Assembly: GCA_027365525.1 (NCBI GenBank)
Contig: DAHXMJ010000013.1
Location: forward strand, 1-61,446
Origin: Acidithiobacillus sp.
GTDB lineage: Bacteria > Pseudomonadota > Gammaproteobacteria > Acidithiobacillales > Acidithiobacillaceae
Reading direction: 5' to 3'
DNA: 61,446 nucleotides
Shown: positions 19,584 through 26,704 of the stretch, in pieces
How positions within the stretch are numbered: the first letter of the stretch is position 1
How the letters are laid out: every line of letters starts with the position of its first letter
The notes under the pieces: model-generated
Databases searched by the model: none
Seen by the model: only the letters and a program-made list of their open reading frames with translations
Told to the model about the DNA's origin: nothing
Position numbers and translations under genes: made by a program

Positions 19584-19602
19584 TATAATGATAATCATCA
19601 TA
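19584..19602. promoter_or_regulatory. candidate Fur box between efflux operon and LysR gene
   Basis: The 19 bases match 16 of 19 positions of the classical GATAATGATAATCATTATC consensus, including an unbroken central 14-base identity. The site lies between divergent starts at 19566 (MFS) and 19613 (LysR), so one bound repressor could cover both promoters. Confidence 0.7.
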
Positions 19603-19612
19603 GGAAATACCG

Positions 19613-20620
19613 ATGCCCATGGATGCCGAACTGCTACATACATTTCTCACCGTCGCTGAAACCGGCGGCATCGGCGCGGCCGCCAGGCAACTCCACCGCA
19701 GCCAGCCGGCCATTACCGAAAGGCTGCAGAAGCTGGCCAGACAGGTGGGAGAACCCCTGTACATCCCCACGGGCCGGGGGGTCCGCCTGACTGTAGCAGG
19801 AGAGGCCTGTCTGGATACGGCACGCCGACTTAGGGAGGTCACCCGGGATTTCGGCGACATGCTCCAGAGGCGGCAGCGGCTGCAGGAAGGCATACTGCGC
19901 ATTGCCGCAACCAACACCCTGGCCGGCTATTTCCTTCCCCGCTATCTGGTGGAATTCCGCCAGGCCCATGCCGGCATTGACCTCCATCTCAAGGGAGGAG
20001 TCATCGACTGGGCAGAAATTTCCGTTGCCGACTGGGATCTCTTTTTTCTGGAAGGAGAACTGGATCTGGAGCGGCTTCCCGCCCACTACAGCGTTTCTCC
20101 CTGGATGCGGGACGAAATCCTGGTCGTATTCCCTGAAAACCACCCGCTCCTTGAACGGGAATCCCTGAAGCTGGACGACCTGCTCCCCTACCCCATGGTC
20201 TGGCGGGAGAGCCATTCCGGTATCCGCCGTGCCGTGGAGCAGGAATTTTCCCGCCAGGGCCTCAATCCCCGGCAGTCTATTGAGGTAACGGGTGTGGAGG
20301 CAGTCGGAACGGCGGTTTCGGCAGGCCTCGGACCAGGCTTCATCACCTCCGCAGCCCTTCAGTACCGCCAGGACTGGCGGCTCGTCGCACGGTGTTTTCC
20401 GGGGACAGAAGGCCTGCTCTGGACCCTGTATCTTGCCTCCCCCAAACCGGAGTACCAGTCCCTGACCATCCGCCGGTTCCTTGCTTTCCTTGGCCTGCCT
20501 GCACACGTAGAGACCACTGTAGACCATGCATGGCCAGCATCAGGAGAAAAAGGCGCCGGACTGCGGGACGGACAGGTGACCCCGGTAGCCGGAGATCCCG
20601 CTCCCGGGCTTCCTGCCTAA
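19613..20620 (+). CDS. LysR-family regulator divergent from efflux operon
   Basis: 335 residues with an N-terminal winged HTH (residues 4-62, including GGIGAAARQLHRSQPAITERL) and a periplasmic-binding-protein-like effector domain. The C-terminal 40 residues are a Pro/Ala/Gly-rich extension beyond the usual LysR length. AGGA precedes ATG 19613; a second ATG at 19619 is possible. Being divergent from the pump operon, it is likely its regulator, with the pump substrate or a precursor as effector. Confidence 0.9.
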   Translation: MPMDAELLHTFLTVAETGGIGAAARQLHRSQPAITERLQKLARQVGEPLYIPTGRGVRLTVAGEACLDTARRLREVTRDFGDMLQRRQRLQEGILRIAATNTLAGYFLPRYLVEFRQAHAGIDLHLKGGVIDWAEISVADWDLFFLEGELDLERLPAHYSVSPWMRDEILVVFPENHPLLERESLKLDDLLPYPMVWRESHSGIRRAVEQEFSRQGLNPRQSIEVTGVEAVGTAVSAGLGPGFITSAALQYRQDWRLVARCFPGTEGLLWTLYLASPKPEYQSLTIRRFLAFLGLPAHVETTVDHAWPASGEKGAGLRDGQVTPVAGDPAPGLPA

Positions 20621-20940
20621 CGCCAGTGTCCCCGTCTCCGGAACCACTGGCCTCCCTGGTGCTGCCAGTGTCCTGGCGACCACGAGCGGTAGGGATGGGG
20701 TGGATGGGTCCAGTATCCATCTCCCCAGATCCATCTCCCCCGCCACATCCATTTCCCTGGAATCCAGACCATCCCCAGGGCCGGGCGGGGGGGAACGACA
20801 AAAACCGGCTCCGGAGGAGGAGGCCCAGCCACTATGGCCGGCCCGGGTCCGACGGGAGCAACGACGCACCCGCCAAGCGCTGCAGCCATGGCCATTCCCA
20901 GCACCGCGTGCAACCACCATTTTCTGCCGTATCCGTTCAT
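20617..20940 (-). CDS. small YXWGXW-type repeat lipoprotein
   Basis: 107 residues. A signal peptide ends at lipobox ALGGC (Cys about residue 25), followed by a Pro-rich linker and Trp/Gly/Tyr repeats such as WIPGKWMWRGRWIWGDGYW and SPGHWQHQGGQWF. This matches the YXWGXW repeat family of exported proteins of unknown role. The start 20940 follows GGGTGAGG. Its stop overlaps the convergent LysR stop by 4 bases. Confidence 0.8.
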   Translation of the reverse strand: MNGYGRKWWLHAVLGMAMAAALGGCVVAPVGPGPAIVAGPPPPEPVFVVPPRPALGMVWIPGKWMWRGRWIWGDGYWTHPPHPYRSWSPGHWQHQGGQWFRRRGHWR

Positions 20941-21381
20941 CCTCACCCCCTTTTTTCTGGCAGCCAATCCCCTTGTCTGTAACCACTCCACGGCCTCTCT
21001 CCAGAGTAGTACACGCTCTGGCCTCTGCAAGTCCGGATGGATCCCGGCTGCCAGAGGCAGGAACCACATTTCTGCAGCGAAACATCTGGAAACCGGCCAA
21101 CCCTCCTAACAGGGATGGCTCCGGATAGAACCACGGTGTGAGACTCCAGAAGGGCCCGTTTCGGAAAAAAACCGCGCACGGTACGCTCGGGTCACGCTAC
21201 CACACAGATACATGGGTGCTGTTGGGGGTACCAGCATCCCGGACTGGCCCCCGCCAGCTTTAGGACATGGGCAGGATCCTTGTGGAGACCATGGTCGCCG
21301 GTTCAGGGTGCGCACCCTCGCAGGCTGGAAGGTACTGTTTCAGGGGTAGGGGAGGAATAGCGCTTTTGAACAGCCCTGGTT
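20941..21381. other. 441-bp region without recognised gene
   Basis: Lies between the start of the lipoprotein gene and the end of the Rrf2 gene. It must carry the lipoprotein promoter and the end of the long nif transcript, but no clear terminator was found. GGGCCCGTTTCGG near 21150 and GC-rich stretches suggest structure; nothing is identified. Confidence 0.3.
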
Positions 21382-21873
21382 TCAGGAAGAACGCCCCCCG
21401 GCGGGCGGTTGCGCTTCCACTGCAGCAGACAGTTTCTGCACGGCGGCCAAATCGGGCCTGTTTCCCCGTATCTGCCGGGCGATTTCACCAAGGGTCTGTG
21501 AACCCAAGAAATCTACCAGCCGCTTTTTGATCGGTGTCCATTCGTGGTGGACGGGACAGGCGCTGTCATCCGCACATTTTGCCAGTCCAAGGACACACCC
21601 TTCCCCGTAGCCTGCACCATCAAGGCAGCGGATGATTTCCAGAATACCCCCATTTCGGGCAGAGGGAGCCAGAAGAAACCCTCCACCTTTGCCCTTCTGG
21701 GAAAGCAGCAGGCCATCCGCTGCCAGCCCGCGCAGTATTTTTGCCAGATAGGGAAAAGGCACATCGCGGAGACATGCCTCCATATCGCAGGCCCTTACGT
21801 AGACATCCTCCGGCTGGGCAGCAATGTAGAGCAGAGCCTGCAGGGCGTAAGCACTGGTTTTACTCCACAGCAT
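21382..21873 (-). CDS. Rrf2-family regulator with Fe-S type cysteines
   Basis: 163 residues. N-terminal winged HTH (KTSAYALQALLYIA, PFPYLAKILRGLAADGLL, KGKGGGFLLA) is typical of Rrf2. Cys93, Cys100 and Cys106 give a C-x6-C-x5-C pattern like the cluster ligands of IscR and NsrR, so it may sense Fe-S status, oxygen or NO. It starts 20 bases after the SIR2-like gene and seems to be the last gene of the minus-strand nif transcript. Targets are unknown. Confidence 0.88.
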   Translation of the reverse strand: MLWSKTSAYALQALLYIAAQPEDVYVRACDMEACLRDVPFPYLAKILRGLAADGLLLSQKGKGGGFLLAPSARNGGILEIIRCLDGAGYGEGCVLGLAKCADDSACPVHHEWTPIKKRLVDFLGSQTLGEIARQIRGNRPDLAAVQKLSAAVEAQPPAGGRSS

Positions 21874-21893
21874 CTCTGACCCTGGTATGTGCT

Positions 21894-22727
21894 CTACCCT
21901 GCCAGGACCGTCTCGGCCGAAATTTCCGCAAATAGGGATCCAGCCGGCAGCTGCAGCACATGGATATTCTGCTCTTCGACAAAGCGCCGCTCATTGCGGG
22001 TCATGGGCCAGTCGGCCAGCACCCAATGCCGGCCTGAGGACCGCTTCATGATCTGCCGTGCAAAGGTTCGCTGGAGCTGGTCATCAAAATGGCAGCCCAG
22101 AAAGAGGAAATTCCTGTCCTTCCGGATGTCCTGGATGATTTGCGGAATAGGAGTCTGGATATCAATTTCCGTGAGCACTTCAACAAAATCGCTGTCGGAT
22201 ACAAGATAGTTGCTGGCAGGACTGCGGGCACCCCATGGTTCGTAGAGTACCGTTTCCCAATCCCCCGCTTCCGTCTCTGTGGCCGCCTGGCCCTTGCCTG
22301 TCCAGAATCCTGTCCACTGGCCAAAGTGCTCACTCTGGCTCAGGCCCTGGATGCGCCCCCAGGATGCCTTCGCATCCGAGAGCGCCTGGGCCATGCTATC
22401 GTCATACCACAGATGCACGATGAGCGGGAGCCGCATTTCTGCCAGCCGGCGCTGCACGGGGTAGATGGCCACCGGCCCTGAGAAAGCGGCATCCATCAGA
22501 TGGACAAGGGTCTTGCGGTGCTTGAAATTTTCAATATACTGCGCAGCCCCGGTGAGATTCCGCCGGATCCTGTGGGGTACCGTGACCTGTCCGCTCAGGA
22601 TTTCCGCCATATCCTGGAGCGTACTCGGGAAAGAACTCCCCGCTTCGGGCAGGAGCCCTGCTCCCAGGTACGGAATTACCGTACCGGCATGCAATCCCTG
22701 AACAATTTCCATCAGATCCCTGTCCAT
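21894..22727 (-). CDS. SIR2-like nif-associated protein
   Basis: 277 residues. The N-terminus has a glycine-rich nucleotide motif (VIPYLGAGLLPEAGS) like the NAD-binding start of SIR2-like domains, and a later segment NFLFLGCHFDDQLQR resembles the second half of the fold. The catalytic His of true deacetylases is not obvious. AAGGAGCG precedes ATG 22727. It sits within the nif operon, 14 bases after the small 74-residue gene. Comparable SIR2-like genes are known from gamma-proteobacterial nif clusters, with no defined function. NAD-linked handling of nitrogenase or a defence-like role are both open. Confidence 0.75.
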   Translation of the reverse strand: MDRDLMEIVQGLHAGTVIPYLGAGLLPEAGSSFPSTLQDMAEILSGQVTVPHRIRRNLTGAAQYIENFKHRKTLVHLMDAAFSGPVAIYPVQRRLAEMRLPLIVHLWYDDSMAQALSDAKASWGRIQGLSQSEHFGQWTGFWTGKGQAATETEAGDWETVLYEPWGARSPASNYLVSDSDFVEVLTEIDIQTPIPQIIQDIRKDRNFLFLGCHFDDQLQRTFARQIMKRSSGRHWVLADWPMTRNERRFVEEQNIHVLQLPAGSLFAEISAETVLAG

Positions 22728-22741
22728 GTTTCGCTCCTTGT

Positions 22742-22966
22742 TCAGCCAGCAGGTTTCTTGAGGCGGTCCTCAATCACCCCGAGGGCACCGGCATCAATCT
22801 GGAAAATTCCCCGGCCTCCGGAAAGCGCCTGGTAGGACTTGTCCGGATAGCGGCTCAGGGCGTTGAACCAGTCCTGCAGCGATATCCCCACCGGACAGGC
22901 GCCTATCTCCCGCACGCTACCATCATTGGCAAAACGGGTATGAATAACGGTCACGTTCGAATCCAT
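22742..22966 (-). CDS. small conserved-looking nif-associated protein
   Basis: 74 residues with the blocks VIHTRFANDGSVREIGACP and QALSGGRGIF. Strong ribosome-binding site GGGAGGAG before ATG 22966, and short spacing to both neighbours (15 bases each side). I believe similar small proteins follow ferredoxin genes in other nif clusters, but I know no function. One conserved-looking Cys (GACP) could bind a metal or partner. Confidence 0.75.
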   Translation of the reverse strand: MDSNVTVIHTRFANDGSVREIGACPVGISLQDWFNALSRYPDKSYQALSGGRGIFQIDAGALGVIEDRLKKPAG

Positions 22967-22980
22967 TCTGATGCTCCTCC

Positions 22981-23286
22981 CTATAAGCCGGAAGCAAAAC
23001 CCAGCAGCTCGACCACCACATCCTCCTCACCAAGATGGGCCTGACAGGCCAGCCTGGACTTGCTGCCCACGCCAACAATGCTGTCCAGCCGCTCGTTTTC
23101 CTGGCGCTGGATTTTCGAAAGACTCTTGCGTCCTTCCTGCACAAAAACGTGACAGCTTTCGCACTCCCCCTTTCCTTCACATTTCAGAACCATGGGTTCA
23201 CCCGTGGCAGTAATGGCGGCGGCCAGAGTTGTACCAGCAGGCATATCAACGGTTTTTCCGCTGGGACGGACGGTAACGGTGGGCAT
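22981..23286 (-). CDS. 2Fe-2S plant-type ferredoxin
   Basis: 101 residues. Cys36, Cys42, Cys45 and Cys81 give C-x5-C-x2-C-x35-C, the adrenodoxin/bacterial 2Fe-2S ligand pattern. AAGGAG precedes ATG 23286. Within the nif operon it may feed electrons to cluster assembly or to nitrogenase. It is one of five ferredoxin-type proteins in the window. Confidence 0.9.
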   Translation of the reverse strand: MPTVTVRPSGKTVDMPAGTTLAAAITATGEPMVLKCEGKGECESCHVFVQEGRKSLSKIQRQENERLDSIVGVGSKSRLACQAHLGEEDVVVELLGFASGL

Positions 23287-23320
23287 GACATTTCTCCTTT
23301 TCAGATAAAAAACAAGGGGT

Positions 23321-24469
23321 TTACAGGTAGATGGCGCTCCCCGCACCGACGTTGACCGAGGCGTCTTTCAGCGTTTCGATAATGAAAGAAATTTCCTCTT
23401 CCGTCAGGCGTGGATGGAAAGGCAGAATCAGGGTACGGTCAGAAACACGCACGGCAGTCGGGCAGTTTCCACCGCCATTTTCCCGGTAATAGAACTGGTT
23501 GTGCATGGGGATACAGTAGGCCGCAGCCTCAATCCCCTGGGCTCTCAAATCGTTTACGATGGCATCCCGGCTGCTGCGGCTGAACCGGGTCCCCAGATGG
23601 ACTTCATATACAAACCAGTGGACCTCCGTAGCGTAGGGACCATGGTAGGGATCCTTGATGCCCTCGAAGGATTTCATGTATTCAAAATACATCGATTCCA
23701 CCATGTGCCGGCGTTCAAGAATTCCATCCAGGCGCTGCAGCTGGACACGTCCAAGTGCCGCCTGCATGTCGCTCATTTCCACCTGCAGTGGCGGACGCGT
23801 AGCTGCGGCCACGGAGCCACGATCCCCGATTCCACGTCCGCGGAACTGCCGGATGCGGCTGTAAACTGCCGTATCGTCGGTAACAATCATCGCCCCTTCG
23901 CCACACAGCAGCGCAGACGGCTGGGCGAAGGCGAAAATGGCTGCATCCCCGAAATTTCCGACCAGTTTCCCCTCATATTCCGAGCCAATGGCCTCTGTCG
24001 AATCTTCCAGCAAAACGAGCCCATTTGCGCTGGCGACAGCCCGCAACTCATCCCAGAACGCCGGATGGCCCTTGGTATTTCCAGCCAGGATTGCACGGCT
24101 GCGGCCGGTAATACGGCTTTCTGCATTTTTGGGTGAAATGGTCCCGGAATAGTAATCAATGTCTGCAAATACCGGCCGTACTCCGTACCACGCCAGGGCA
24201 TGGCCTATCTGCCACCAGCTGTAGGGAGACAGAATGACCTCATCACCTGGCACCAGTTCATAGGCCTTGAGGCAAAGCATCAGTGCCGCGGTAGGACTGG
24301 CAACAGCAAGGGCATAGCGGCGCCCGATATATTGGGCAAACTCCGCTTCAAATTCGGCGACCCCAGATCCGGCACTCAGATGTGGAGAGCGCAGCACCGC
24401 TTCCACTGCCGCCAGTTCCTGGAGGCTGATATCGGGGTCAGAAAGAGGAATTTCCATTTCGGTGCTCAT
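23321..24469 (-). CDS. DegT/DnrJ/EryC1-like protein lacking the PLP lysine
   Basis: 382 residues with the whole DegT aminotransferase fold: N-terminal SDPDISLQELAAVEAVL, the PLP-phosphate loop ASPTAAL, substrate-side SPYSWWQIGHA, the cofactor Asp in LLEDSTEAIGSEY, and C-terminal RSSRDAIVNDLRAQGIEAA. In normal members the lysine that binds PLP lies in FSFxxTKxxTTGEGG; here the aligned segment is FAFAQPSALLCGEGA, so Ser185 replaces it. The protein therefore probably does not transaminate. Its ATG overlaps the DUF6129 stop, placing it firmly in the nif operon. It could be a PLP-dependent dehydratase-like enzyme, as with ColD, which uses His, or a non-enzymatic scaffold. Confidence 0.88.
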   Translation of the reverse strand: MSTEMEIPLSDPDISLQELAAVEAVLRSPHLSAGSGVAEFEAEFAQYIGRRYALAVASPTAALMLCLKAYELVPGDEVILSPYSWWQIGHALAWYGVRPVFADIDYYSGTISPKNAESRITGRSRAILAGNTKGHPAFWDELRAVASANGLVLLEDSTEAIGSEYEGKLVGNFGDAAIFAFAQPSALLCGEGAMIVTDDTAVYSRIRQFRGRGIGDRGSVAAATRPPLQVEMSDMQAALGRVQLQRLDGILERRHMVESMYFEYMKSFEGIKDPYHGPYATEVHWFVYEVHLGTRFSRSSRDAIVNDLRAQGIEAAAYCIPMHNQFYYRENGGGNCPTAVRVSDRTLILPFHPRLTEEEISFIIETLKDASVNVGAGSAIYL

Positions 24470-24738
24470 GATGGTTTCCCGTGCAACGCGAGCAGGATAC
24501 CGGCCGCAGCTTCCCGGTCGCCGGTGATTTTCCAGCAGTGGCTGCTCGTATCCAGCAAATGCAGGTCGAAATATTTTCCTGGCTGGAATGGCTCCTCAAC
24601 GACATCATTGGCCAGACACTGGCTCAGCACCATCCCGGGGAACCGCGTGCGCAGTTCGGGTAACAGGGCCCCTTCACCCGAACAGATTCTTTCTCCCATC
24701 TGCACCAGTACAGCCAGATCATCGTCCGTGATTCCCAT
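24466..24738 (-). CDS. DUF6129 nif-associated protein
   Basis: 90 residues resembling DUF6129, a small family seen in nif clusters and without known function. Recognisable parts are LRTRFPGMVLSQCLANDV and the C-terminal LHLLDTSSHCWKITGDREAAAGILLA. GGGGGAA precedes ATG 24738, which lies 4 bases after nifT, and its stop overlaps the DegT-like start. Confidence 0.75.
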   Translation of the reverse strand: MGITDDDLAVLVQMGERICSGEGALLPELRTRFPGMVLSQCLANDVVEEPFQPGKYFDLHLLDTSSHCWKITGDREAAAGILLALHGKPS

Positions 24739-24742
24739 GGCA

Positions 24743-24952
24743 TCATTCCCCCAGCCGGCGTGCCTCTACTGTAATGGGCAAACGGGTATCCTCAGGCATT
24801 TCTGGAAGGGCAAGACGCCATCCATTCGCCAGGGTCACCATGCCACCCCATAATCCAGGGTTCTCGATTTCGGTAATGGGTTCCTCCAGATCCTTCTTGG
24901 CTACGTAGGCGCTCAGTTCACCCGCAGCGTTTTTACGAATCATGACTTTCAT
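24743..24952 (-). CDS. nifT: NifT/FixU nitrogen fixation protein
   Basis: 69 residues, full length for NifT. Hallmarks are MKVMIRKN, SAYVAKKDLEEPI, LWGGMVTLANGWRLALPEMP and the end PITVEARRL. The role is unsettled; nifT is always found with nif genes and has only mild phenotypes in model diazotrophs. GAGGTGAA precedes ATG 24952. Usually it sits after nifK; here it is separated from nifHDK by the whole minus-strand operon. Confidence 0.95.
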   Translation of the reverse strand: MKVMIRKNAAGELSAYVAKKDLEEPITEIENPGLWGGMVTLANGWRLALPEMPEDTRLPITVEARRLGE

Positions 24953-24961
24953 GCATTCACC

Positions 24962-26152
24962 TCATGTCATACAGGAAACGGCCAGATTCGAACCTGCCGC
25001 AGAAGAAAGGGGCATCTCCATCATGTCCAGCAGTATTCCACCCAGACTCCGCAGGAGATATTCCACCTCCTCGGCATGGTTCAGGCGGCTGAAGGAAAAG
25101 CGGACGGAGGACAGGATTGCCGTCTCGGAAAATCCCATTGCCGTGAGCACATGGGACGGCTTGCTGCCTCCTGCCGCACATGCAGCCCCCAGGGCAGCAG
25201 TGATGCCCTCCTGTTCCAGCCGGTAGAGCAGTTCCTCCCCATCCAGGGCAAGAAAGCCGATATTGCTGGTATTGGGCAGCCTTTGCGCAGCCTGGCCATG
25301 AATTCGCGCACAGGGCATGATGGCCATCAGTCCATTTTCAAACTGGTCCCGCAGGCGGACGAGATGGCAAATTTCATCCTGTACGTTTGCGAGCAGTCCC
25401 ACGGCCGCGCCAAACCCGGCGATGGCCGCAACATTTTCGGTTCCACCGCGTCGCCCCCGTTCCTGGTGGCCATGGAAAAGCGGTGGCAGCTCTATCCCCT
25501 TGCGCACGCACAGTGCACCTACTCCTTTGGGTCCGTGGATCTTGTGGGCGGAGCAGGAGAGAAAGTCCACACCAGACGCAGCAAAGCCCATCACTGCCTT
25601 GCCTACCGCCTGGGTTGCATCACAGTGGAAAAGGGCACCGGCTTCATGGGCAATGGCCGCAGCTTCCTGGATGGGGAAGAGGACCCCGGTTTCGTTATTC
25701 GCCCACATCAGGGAAACCAGGGCGGTATCCTCGCGCAGCAAGGTACGCAAGCTGTCCAGATCAAGACGCCCTTCGGCGTCGACAGGCAGATAGGAAACCT
25801 CTATTCCCAAACGTTCCAGATGCTGGCAGAGCAGCAGGATCGAGGGATGTTCGACCTGGCTTGTGACCAGATGGCGCTTCCCCCTGGAAATGGACAGGGC
25901 GGCCAGTATGGCCGTGTGGTTGCTTTCCGTTGCCCCGCTGGTAAACACCAGCTCTGCCGGTTTCGCGCCCAGAAACTGGGAAACGGCGGTACGGGCCTTT
26001 TCAACCGCATTCCTCGCGTGCCTTCCCGCCAGCGAACTGCTGGAAGGATTGGCATAGTCCGTGGTCAGAAAAGGAAGCATCGCATCCAGGGCCAGAGGAG
26101 CCATTGCCGTGGTGGCATTGCTGTCAAGATAGACGGTCCGTGGAGTTTTCAT
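24962..26152 (-). CDS. NifS-family cysteine desulfurase, second copy
   Basis: 396 residues. PLP lysine Lys204 (CSAHKIHGPKG), His102 (QVEHPSI) and the sulfur-carrying Cys325 are present. The active-site loop reads AALGAACAAGG instead of the usual SSGSACTSG-type sequence, so sulfur transfer may be to a different acceptor. The gene overlaps nifZ2 by ATGA. The canonical NifS lies at 47777..48985 beside nifU and nifV; this copy sits with nifZ and nifT. It may serve P-cluster or accessory Fe-S assembly, by inference. Confidence 0.92.
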   Translation of the reverse strand: MKTPRTVYLDSNATTAMAPLALDAMLPFLTTDYANPSSSSLAGRHARNAVEKARTAVSQFLGAKPAELVFTSGATESNHTAILAALSISRGKRHLVTSQVEHPSILLLCQHLERLGIEVSYLPVDAEGRLDLDSLRTLLREDTALVSLMWANNETGVLFPIQEAAAIAHEAGALFHCDATQAVGKAVMGFAASGVDFLSCSAHKIHGPKGVGALCVRKGIELPPLFHGHQERGRRGGTENVAAIAGFGAAVGLLANVQDEICHLVRLRDQFENGLMAIMPCARIHGQAAQRLPNTSNIGFLALDGEELLYRLEQEGITAALGAACAAGGSKPSHVLTAMGFSETAILSSVRFSFSRLNHAEEVEYLLRSLGGILLDMMEMPLSSAAGSNLAVSCMT

Positions 26153-26403
26153 GGCCGGTTTTCCCCCATTGGAAAGATTTCATTTTCCAGACAGCCAATC
26201 ACCCGCCCGTTGCTGAATTCAACCAGATAGACGGGGATGTTCACTTCCTCGTGATGTCCCACGCGAACAATCTCTCCTACACAGTTTGCCGGCACGAGAA
26301 GGGCGTTTTCTGGCTCTCCAGGAAAAGTTCCGTCATTGAATATGTCCTCTCTGACCACCACCCTGAGCCCCCAGTCGAAACGCGGTTCACGCCTATCCAT
26401 CAT
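26149..26403 (-). CDS. NifZ-like protein, short copy
   Basis: 84 residues of the NifZ fold: RFDWGLRVVVREDIFNDGTFPGE followed by a barrel with VGEIVRVGHHEEVNIPVYLVEF and GRVIGCLENEI. NifZ works in P-cluster maturation of the MoFe protein. This copy overlaps the longer NifZ gene upstream (ATGATGG) and the NifS paralogue downstream. The middle differs from the other copy (VGHHEEVNIPVYLVEF against ITSIGTFLQQFYIYGVDF), so the pair may bind different partners. Confidence 0.88.
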   Translation of the reverse strand: MMDRREPRFDWGLRVVVREDIFNDGTFPGEPENALLVPANCVGEIVRVGHHEEVNIPVYLVEFSNGRVIGCLENEIFPMGENRP

Positions 26404-26702
26404 GGGATTTTCTCCTCTGCGGGCAAACTGTCATTGATCGGCTCCAGTTCACGGCCTTTCATACCAACAAGGTGGCCTCTTTCATAAAAATCGACGCCAT
26501 AAATGTAGAACTGCTGCAGAAAGGTACCGATGCTGGTGATAAAACCAACATCCCCTTTTTTGACTATGACCTCGCCGATTTCCGCGCCGCGGAATGTTCC
26601 ATCGTTCCGGACGTGCTTGCGGGAACGCACCCTGTCCCCATAATTGAATGCCGGTGGAGAATCCAGTTCGACTGTTTCGCTGTCCCTGCTCATGCCCGCC
26701 AT
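26400..26702 (-). CDS. nifZ: NifZ nitrogen fixation protein
   Basis: 100 residues with classical NifZ blocks: FNYGDRVRSRKHVRNDGTFRG, KKGDVGFITSIGTFLQQFYIYGVDF and LVGMKGRELEPI. NifZ acts as a chaperone-like factor for the second P-cluster of NifDK. GGAGG lies about 7 bases before ATG 26702, which is 2 bases after the LRV gene stop. A second, shorter NifZ gene follows at once. Confidence 0.93.
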   Translation of the reverse strand: MAGMSRDSETVELDSPPAFNYGDRVRSRKHVRNDGTFRGAEIGEVIVKKGDVGFITSIGTFLQQFYIYGVDFYERGHLVGMKGRELEPINDSLPAEEKIP

Positions 26703-26704
26703 AG

